Of a stretch of DNA of 12,285 bases, positions 7,654 through 12,285 are shown one piece after another. Both the position numbers and the translations under genes were made by a program. The DNA is from Hyphochytrium catenoides (Eukaryota > Sar > Hyphochytriomycetes > Hyphochytriales > Hyphochytriaceae), in NCBI GenBank assembly GCA_900088475.1, contig FLMG01003788.1, positions 24,610 through 36,894 on the forward strand, written 5' to 3'. The number at the start of each line of letters is the position of its first letter. The stretch's first letter is position 1. Below the pieces are notes generated by a model. It saw only the letters and a program-made list of their open reading frames with translations, made no database searches and had not been told where the DNA came from.

Positions 7654-7989
7654 ATGAAAAAGTTTGAGGGATTCCTTACTGCAGCGCCAGAAGGAAAGAA
7701 AAGTTCATCGGAGAGAGAGAGAGTGAGAGCGAAAGAGGAAAGAGAGAAGGGAAGAGAGAAAAGAGAGACAGAGATAGAGACAGAGAAAGAGAGACTGAGA
7801 GAAGAGAAGAGAGGGAAGAGAGAGGGAGAGAGAGAGAAGAGAAGAGAAGAGAAGAGAGAGCGAGACACAGAGAGAGAGCGGGAGAGAACAGAGAGAGAAA
7901 GACAGAGAGAGAAAGAATACAGAAGGGAGAGGGAAGAAAATGGAGAGCTGGCTTTCGGGCGGCTGGAAGAGTATAGAGTCCAGAGCTGA
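7654..7989 (+). CDS. Hypothetical Arg/Glu-rich open frame (doubtful)
   Basis: ATG in fair context (GCC before it), 111 codons. The first 16 residues and the last 16 (about NGELAFGRLEEYRVQS) are of ordinary complexity. The middle is almost wholly Glu/Arg/Lys from GA repeats and would be a highly charged helix if expressed. No domain is recognised. Purine-rich inserts do occur inside the real SET gene, so coding is possible. The simpler view is a GA microsatellite with chance-free frames. Confidence 0.2.
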   Translation: MKKFEGFLTAAPEGKKSSSERERVRAKEEREKGREKRETEIETEKERLREEKRGKREGEREKRREEKRERDTERERERTERERQREKEYRREREENGELAFGRLEEYRVQS

Positions 7990-8107
7990 CGTGTTGTTGG
8001 AGAAACCGAATGCCTCGCTTTCTCTTTTCTCTCTCTTCTCTGCCCTGATTGCAAATCCTAGCAGCATATCACTCTCTTCTTTCCTTCTTGTCTTTCTTCC
8101 TAGCTAA
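7940..8107 (+). CDS. Small open frame, 55 residues (doubtful)
   Basis: ATG (A at -3) begins MESWLSGGWKSIESRADVLL, which looks like an amphipathic helix at a protein N-terminus. It then runs into pyrimidine-coded Ser/Leu and stops at TAA. It overlaps the end of the 7654 frame in another frame. It might be a first exon whose true end lies before the CT-rich part, but no convincing donor was found. Function unknown. Confidence 0.15.
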   Translation: MESWLSGGWKSIESRADVLLEKPNASLSLFSLFSALIANPSSISLSSFLLVFLPS

Positions 8108-8638
8108 CCTTCTTCTCTTCTCGTCTTTCTCTCTCTTCAATAAGCGTTGGCCTTGCTGAAATTTTTTAGTCGTCGTTGTTGCTCACATTTCTTTCTGAGG
8201 AAAATCTGCTCTTTCTCTCTTCTTCTTCTCCTGTAACTTAAACATCGTTTGTCGATCGTCCTTGATGATCTCGTCTGGAGAAGACTCTGTTGTTGTCGGA
8301 AGAGAAATGCCTGGAGAAGAATGGATAACATTGAAAGAAGGGAAGAGAGAGAAATGAAGAGAGAAAGTGACAGAAAAAATGATGATGTTGTCTTTCTCTT
8401 CTCTTCTTCTTCTTCTTAGTCTTTCTTCTCAACTCCCTGCATCGCCACGCACTAACAACACGCCCAGCAGGAAGAAATAAATAGCGGCCGCTGATGAGGG
8501 TGAGCGATAACGAGAGGAGAGAAGGAAGAAGGAAGGTAGCTGTCAAGAGCGCTCGTCAAACTTGGAGGAGAAGGGAGGAGTACCCGCCAGCATGATAAAC
8601 AAGTTCAGAAAAGTAGAGAAGGATGTTGGGCCACTGTG
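8108..8638. other. Mixed-composition intergenic region
   Basis: Moderately complex sequence with short CT (about 8390-8430) and GA (about 8330-8370) patches, an AATAAA at about 8475 and a GCGGCCGC site near 8484. Minus-strand frames of 64 and 102 codons cross it, but they are Arg/Ser/Phe-rich and match no family I recognise. No gene is called. Confidence 0.4.
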
Positions 8639-8749
8639 GGAGAGAGAGAGAGAGAAGAGAGAGAGAGGAGAGAGAGAGAGAAAGAGAGAGAGAGAATGAG
8701 AGAGAGAGAATGAGAGAGAGAGAAGAATAAAGAGAGAGAGAGAGAGAAG
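8639..8749. repeat. GA-repeat purine block
   Basis: About 110 nt almost purely purine, mainly GAGA. Near 8685-8725 a unit of GAGAGAGAGAATGA type is repeated, so it mixes a microsatellite with a short minisatellite. Confidence 0.8.
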
Positions 8750-8759
8750 TCGTTCTTAG

Positions 8760-9020
8760 TGCCCTCTCTTCCTCACCAAGATCAAACGGTTTTGGAAACC
8801 AATCGTTTCAGAACACCCCCGGGAGGAACCGTCGAAACGAAATTTTAGCGCTGAAACGTTTAAGCTGGGAAATAAATGAAATATTATAGCCTCTGTGGAT
8901 TGATTGACTATGTTGCAGTTCTCAAGCTGAAACCTATGATTTATAGTGAACATATCAAAATGTAGCTGGTCCTGGGGGAGACCAGAACTGGTGGGAAACG
9001 GCTGTTGGGTTGGCAATGTA
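8760..9020. other. Non-repetitive island inside the repeat-rich spacer
   Basis: This stretch has normal complexity and is AT-richer than its flanks. It contains a GGTTT-TGG-AAACC hairpin (8788-8800) and an inverted repeat CTGGTC/GACCAG (8966-8985). It also has a 17-nt element at 8834-8850 that resembles 253-269. A 202-codon minus-strand frame (8756-9364) crosses it, but that frame is interrupted by Arg/Glu repeat and has no recognisable domain. It may be regulatory DNA, an RNA gene or an old exon. Confidence 0.4.
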
Positions 9021-9029
9021 ACGGACGTT

Positions 9030-9319
9030 TCTGTCCCTTTCTCTCTCTCTTCCCTCCAGTCTCTTTCTCTCTCCTTGTCCTTGCTTTTCTCTCTCTCTCG
9101 CTCGCTCTCACTCTCTCTCTCTCTCTCTCTTTTTCGTGAACTGCCTGGAGGAGAGAAGAAGAGGATGATGGAGAGAGAAGAGGGAAATGGACCAGGGGAA
9201 GAGTCGTGGATGGCTACTCCTTCATAACGGCCCAGGCTGCCCCATAGTGCACTAGGAAACTCACTAAAAGCTTCGGGCCTTACCGTAAATTTAGCCAACA
9301 GTCTGAGTATAAATGTTAC

Positions 9320-9351
<32 letters not shown>

Positions 9352-9400
9352 TGTTCTCTCTCATCCTCTCTCTCTCTCTCTCTCTTCCCTTCTCTTCTCT
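9030..9400. repeat. CT tracts flanking a short mixed segment
   Basis: CT-rich at about 9034-9135 and again at about 9319-9405, the second with a pure CT run followed by a run of at least ten T. The intervening 9136-9318 is mixed and first purine-rich. No gene is supported. Confidence 0.6.
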
Positions 9401-10230
9401 TCTCTTTTCTGCTCTCCCGTTTTCTGGGTCAACTATGGTGGGGTCCTTAACGTCCCCTATGCCCTCTTCTTCATTTTATGTGTCCACTCTACAAGCCCCT
9501 CCTTTCCTGTTCAGCCCTCACCTTCCCCTCCACGCTGTCTCTACTCCCTCGCTCTGACTCTCCGTTGTCCTACAAATTTATTGTTCTTCCTTCTCTCCTC
9601 TCTCTCTCATTGACCTTGCAAATTTTTCTCCCTATCCCTCGCATGGCTGAGGTCAGCCCCAATCCGCTTGACCGGTTGCTTTTGCCTTGACTGCCCAGAC
9701 TGCCCAGCACTTTTTCTCCTCTCCTCTCTCTCTCTCTCTCCCTCTCTCTCTTTGCCTTTCCCTATCTCCCTCCTCTCATCATTCTCCTGCGGCTATTTTT
9801 CTGTCTTCTCGTTGTCAACACTGACGTCCCTCCTGCCTCACCTGACATCAGGTGCACCTCAAGGCTTTTCCCTATAAATCTCCTTCGTCTCTCCCTACAA
9901 TTGCTGGCTAGCCTTTTTGTCCACTTCTATGCCTATGGCCCGGCTTCTTCTCCTCTCTCTTCCATACTTTCCTCCTCTTCCACCTCGTCTAACTCAGTCT
10001 TTCCTGCCTGCTCTTTTCAAGGCGTCTTACTATCCATAGTGGGTCTCGTCTGTCTCGTCTAGTCCGTCATCTATTTCCCGCCTCTCTTCCTCACTCTCAT
10101 CTGTCCTTCTTATGGTGCTGCTACCACCGAGTCCAGTCTACAGTCTCTCTTCCTTCTCTGTCGGCTTCTGTGGCTTTGGCCTTTCTCTTTTCCTGCATTA
10201 TACCTCTCTTGTCCCTTTCTCCCTCTTTCT
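9400..10230. other. Pyrimidine-leaning region, possible decayed retroelement
   Basis: No long open frame and no minus-strand frame of note. Forward frames are Ser/Leu/Pro-rich and broken by stops. The only protein-like hint is LTSGAPQG at about 9844-9867, in the style of the LINE reverse-transcriptase GVPQG motif. About 22 codons later, after a frame change, comes VHFYAYG, resembling the YADD-box region. With composition this biased the match may be chance. Confidence 0.2.
9839..9859. repeat. Two overlapping palindromes
   Basis: CACCTGA-CA-TCAGGTG (9839-9854) is an inverted repeat with a 2-nt spacer. It overlaps the perfect palindrome AGGTGCACCT (9850-9859). Function unknown. Confidence 0.35.
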
Positions 10231-10232
10231 AT

Positions 10233-10234
<2 letters not shown>

Positions 10235-10277
<43 letters not shown>

Positions 10278-10312
10278 TCACTCTCTCTCTCTCTCTCCTT
10301 CACTCTCTTCTA
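10235..10312. repeat. CT dinucleotide microsatellite, about 20 units plus decayed copies
   Basis: Pure CT from 10235 to about 10274, then CTTCA interruptions that divide further CT runs. This is the longest perfect dinucleotide run in the window. Confidence 0.9.
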
Positions 10313-10816
10313 ATTATCTAACAGCCCACTAGCTGTCCCTCCTTTGCAAGCTCCCATCTAACGACACTGGATGTCCGTCACGGCAACTGGATGACAAGGC
10401 AGAGCTCAGAGCTCAATCTCCGACTTACCCCTTACCCTTTCCTCAAGTCTCTCTCTTCTTCATTCTCGTCCGTTGTCTCTCTCGGAATATCCTCTTCTTC
10501 CCTCAAAAAGAGAAGCCGGTCGAAGGAAGAAGGAAGGGAAAGAGCATTACGTCTGTCACATAACGTCAGAGCCGGTTGCAGAGAACGACACACTCTTGAA
10601 AAGGAGAGAGAAAGATTAAGCTAAGTAGCAGTCTCCATCTTCCTAGTTACTCTCTCTCTCTCGCTTTTCCTCCCTTCTCTTCCCCTTTGTAGCGCAGCTC
10701 AGACACTTACACACGGACATTCAAGGGAGAAGAATAGTCCAGCAGCAGCCGCACAACAGGGACGAAGCGGGCGCAACGGAAAGAGAGAGACAGAGAGAGA
10801 GAGAAAGAAAAAGAGA
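10313..10816 (+). promoter_or_regulatory. Upstream region of the membrane-protein gene
   Basis: Mixed sequence with a 77-codon Ser/Arg-rich frame (10391-10624) that I do not recognise. A TAACGTCA-like element lies at about 10561. A pyrimidine tract lies at about 10650-10690. A purine-rich leader (about 10778-10816) ends at the start codon. Position suggests it holds the promoter and 5' untranslated region, but no core promoter element is certain. Confidence 0.35.
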
Positions 10817-12285
10817 ATGCGGATCCCCAACGCTACTTCTCCCAACCCGATCCCCACGGATGGCCGCCCAAACCCTGAGCTGTCCAACTTTCCCTCTCCC
10901 TTAGAGTACAACTGGTCCTTCTACTTCGCGCTGGTCTATCAAATCTTCATCTCTCTTCTCTCTCTCTCTCTCTTCTTCCGGTACACCAAGCACCGCCACC
11001 GCTTCCCCTGTACATTGCAGCCTTACCACCTGCAGGCCATCCTCATCCTCGCCCAGCCCTTCATCTCTCTCTCCTACACGCACTTCCATCTCTTCCCCAA
11101 CGCTGTGCCCTGTGGTGCGCACATGTTCATCATGTACTTCCCTTTCCTCCTCTACGGCGCACCAGGGAGCGCCTCTAACTTGCGCTTCTTCTTCCTCTAT
11201 CGTGCGCAATATCACATGGCGAGAGGCGAGTTTAATCACTTCTTCGTGCGGAAGAAAGAGCTGTTGAAAGGCTATAAGTTTGACTTTATCGTGCTGTTTT
11301 TTTATCTCTGTCTCACCGGCGCCTCGCCCATTGTCCGCGCCGCGCTGACCCCGGCCGAGGCGTTTGGAGAGCCAGTGTGGAAGCTGAGCTGCTCGTCTCT
11401 CTCTTCGGGACAGTTTGCCGCGCATGTCATCTCGTCCTGGGCCTCTGTCTCCTCAAACCGACGAGTTGCTGGGCTGATGAAAGAGGTGCGAGCGTCTTCT
11501 GATTTGTCTTCTCTCTTTCTTCTTCATTCAGGGCTTTTTTGTCTCTCTCTCTCTCCGCCTCTCTTCTCCTTTCATGAAAGTCCTCCATCCTGGCCAGCGT
11601 CTATAATGTTACTGGTCATCGACTCGCTCTCTCTCTCTTCTTCTTCTTGGGTTGAGGAGTGTCTTTCTTTATTTCTCTCTCTGTTCTTCAACATTTCGAC
11701 TTTCTTCCTTGCTTCTCTATGTATAACGGTTCCCTATGGACTCTAACATTTGTTCTTCTCTTTCAATTCTCCCTCTGTTTCTCTCCCTCTGTTTCTCCTC
11801 ATCTGTTTCGCTTCCTCTGTTACTCTCTCTCTCTCTGTGTTTCTCTCCCTCTGTTTCTCTCCGTCTGTTTCTCTCTCTGTCTCTGTCTCTCTCTCTCCTC
11901 TCTCTCTCTCTGTCTCTGTCTCTGTCTCTGTCTCTTCCCTCTCTCTCTTATCTCTCTCTGTCTCTCTCTCGCTGTCTCTCTCTCTCTCTCTCTCATTCTC
12001 CAGGTGAAAGAGAGCTACCCATTCCGTGAAAGATATCGCAAGGTGACGAAGCCGATGGCGTACTCTCTTCTCTTCTCTCAGCTTCCCTACTGGCTCAAAC
12101 AGTTCTGGACCGACGCCTCTCCCTCTATTTTCAACAACATCGTCTGGGTCTGTTTCTTCATTTGGAGCGCCGCCTATTCTCTCCCCATGCTTTACTATTT
12201 CCATTACAAGGTCTCTCAGGACGCAGCGAATGGATATGTACCGGTAAGAGAGAAAGAGAGAGAAAGAAAGAGAGAGAGAGAGAGA
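10817..12285 (+). CDS. Multi-pass membrane protein, receptor-like, 3' incomplete
   Basis: Exons 10817-11485 (223 codons) and 12004-12243 (80 codons) join in phase 0 to read LMKE-VKESYPF. Hydrophobic segments lie at about residues 33-55, 70-92, 101-119, 155-176 and 265-289. Possible N-glycosylation sites at Asn5 and Asn32 precede the first segment. Cys99 before segment 3 and Cys192 in the loop after segment 4 sit where G-protein-coupled receptors place their conserved disulfide. The loop NLRFFFLYRAQYHMARGE and the later basic stretch ESYPFRERYRKVTK recall 7TM-RGS receptors of fungi and protists; that family call is inference. The expected fifth segment (about 198-215) is not hydrophobic as translated. 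ATG 10817 has A at -3. An RGS domain, if present, would lie beyond the window. Confidence 0.65.
11486..12003 (+). other. Intron 1 of the membrane-protein gene
   Basis: The donor follows AAAGAG and reads GTGCGAG, non-consensus at +3/+4 but with G at +5. The acceptor is a very long CT tract ending TTCTCCAG. Its length is 518 nt, not a multiple of three. The sequence turns low-complexity right after the donor and becomes protein-like again right after the acceptor. Exon 2 is open for exactly 80 codons to a GTAAG donor. Confidence 0.7.
11771..11880. repeat. 14-bp minisatellite inside intron 1
   Basis: Unit CCCTCTGTTTCTCT occurs as four consecutive copies from 11771 to 11826, with decay. After an interruption of about 20 nt, about two more copies follow. 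The array then passes into TCTCTG hexamers at about 11877-11935. It grades into the polypyrimidine tract before the acceptor. Confidence 0.7.
12244..12285 (+). other. Start of probable intron 2, truncated by window end
   Basis: GTAAGAG follows GYVP at a codon boundary, after which the sequence is pure GA repeat. It has no in-frame stop to the window end, so it could instead be coding Arg/Glu repeat. The strong GTAAG donor and the abrupt loss of complexity favour an intron. Unlike the other two introns it starts purine-rich. Confidence 0.55.

Noticed and set aside
7330-7989. 219-codon frame joining the CT tract to the GA tract
   Set aside because: The first half is pure CT translation; only the part from ATG 7654 is worth listing, and that weakly.
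8756-9364. 202-codon minus-strand frame
   Set aside because: It has some ordinary-complexity parts, but they flank an Arg/Glu/Ser repeat. I recognise no domain and see no good start or splice context, so it is only mentioned under the island.

Overview
The window looks like nuclear DNA from a unicellular eukaryote (protist or early-branching fungus-like lineage; I cannot place it further). The evidence is GT-AG introns with long pyrimidine tracts, AATAAA-type polyadenylation signals, large intergenic spaces, no operon logic, and an extreme load of CT/GA microsatellite on both strands. That load explains most of the long open frames, which read Ser-Leu on one strand and Glu-Arg on the other. 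I treat nearly all of them as repeat artefacts.

Layout. 1-500 is non-repetitive intergenic DNA with small palindromes. 540-1330 is pyrimidine-rich leader or intergenic DNA. 1462-5994 is the main gene: about 1366 residues after splicing, with six vSET-like SET methyltransferase domains and one intron at 5041-5472. 5995-10816 is about 4.8 kb of alternating pyrimidine and purine tracts with no confidently recognisable gene; it holds two weak small open frames, a TCAG-punctuated CT array, a GA block, a non-repetitive island at 8760-9020, and a possible decayed reverse-transcriptase trace near 9840-9950. 10817 to the window end is the 5' part of a multi-pass membrane protein with receptor-like topology. 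It has one complete intron and probably the start of a second, and it runs off the window.

Main points. The six SET domains alternate between two subtypes, giving an (A-B)x3 array that implies duplication of a two-domain unit. The intron in the sixth domain is 432 nt long, phase 0 and stop-free, so the unspliced reading frame stays open and a naive prediction would carry a false 144-residue Ser/Leu insert. The two genes have no evident shared pathway; they are simply neighbours on the same strand.
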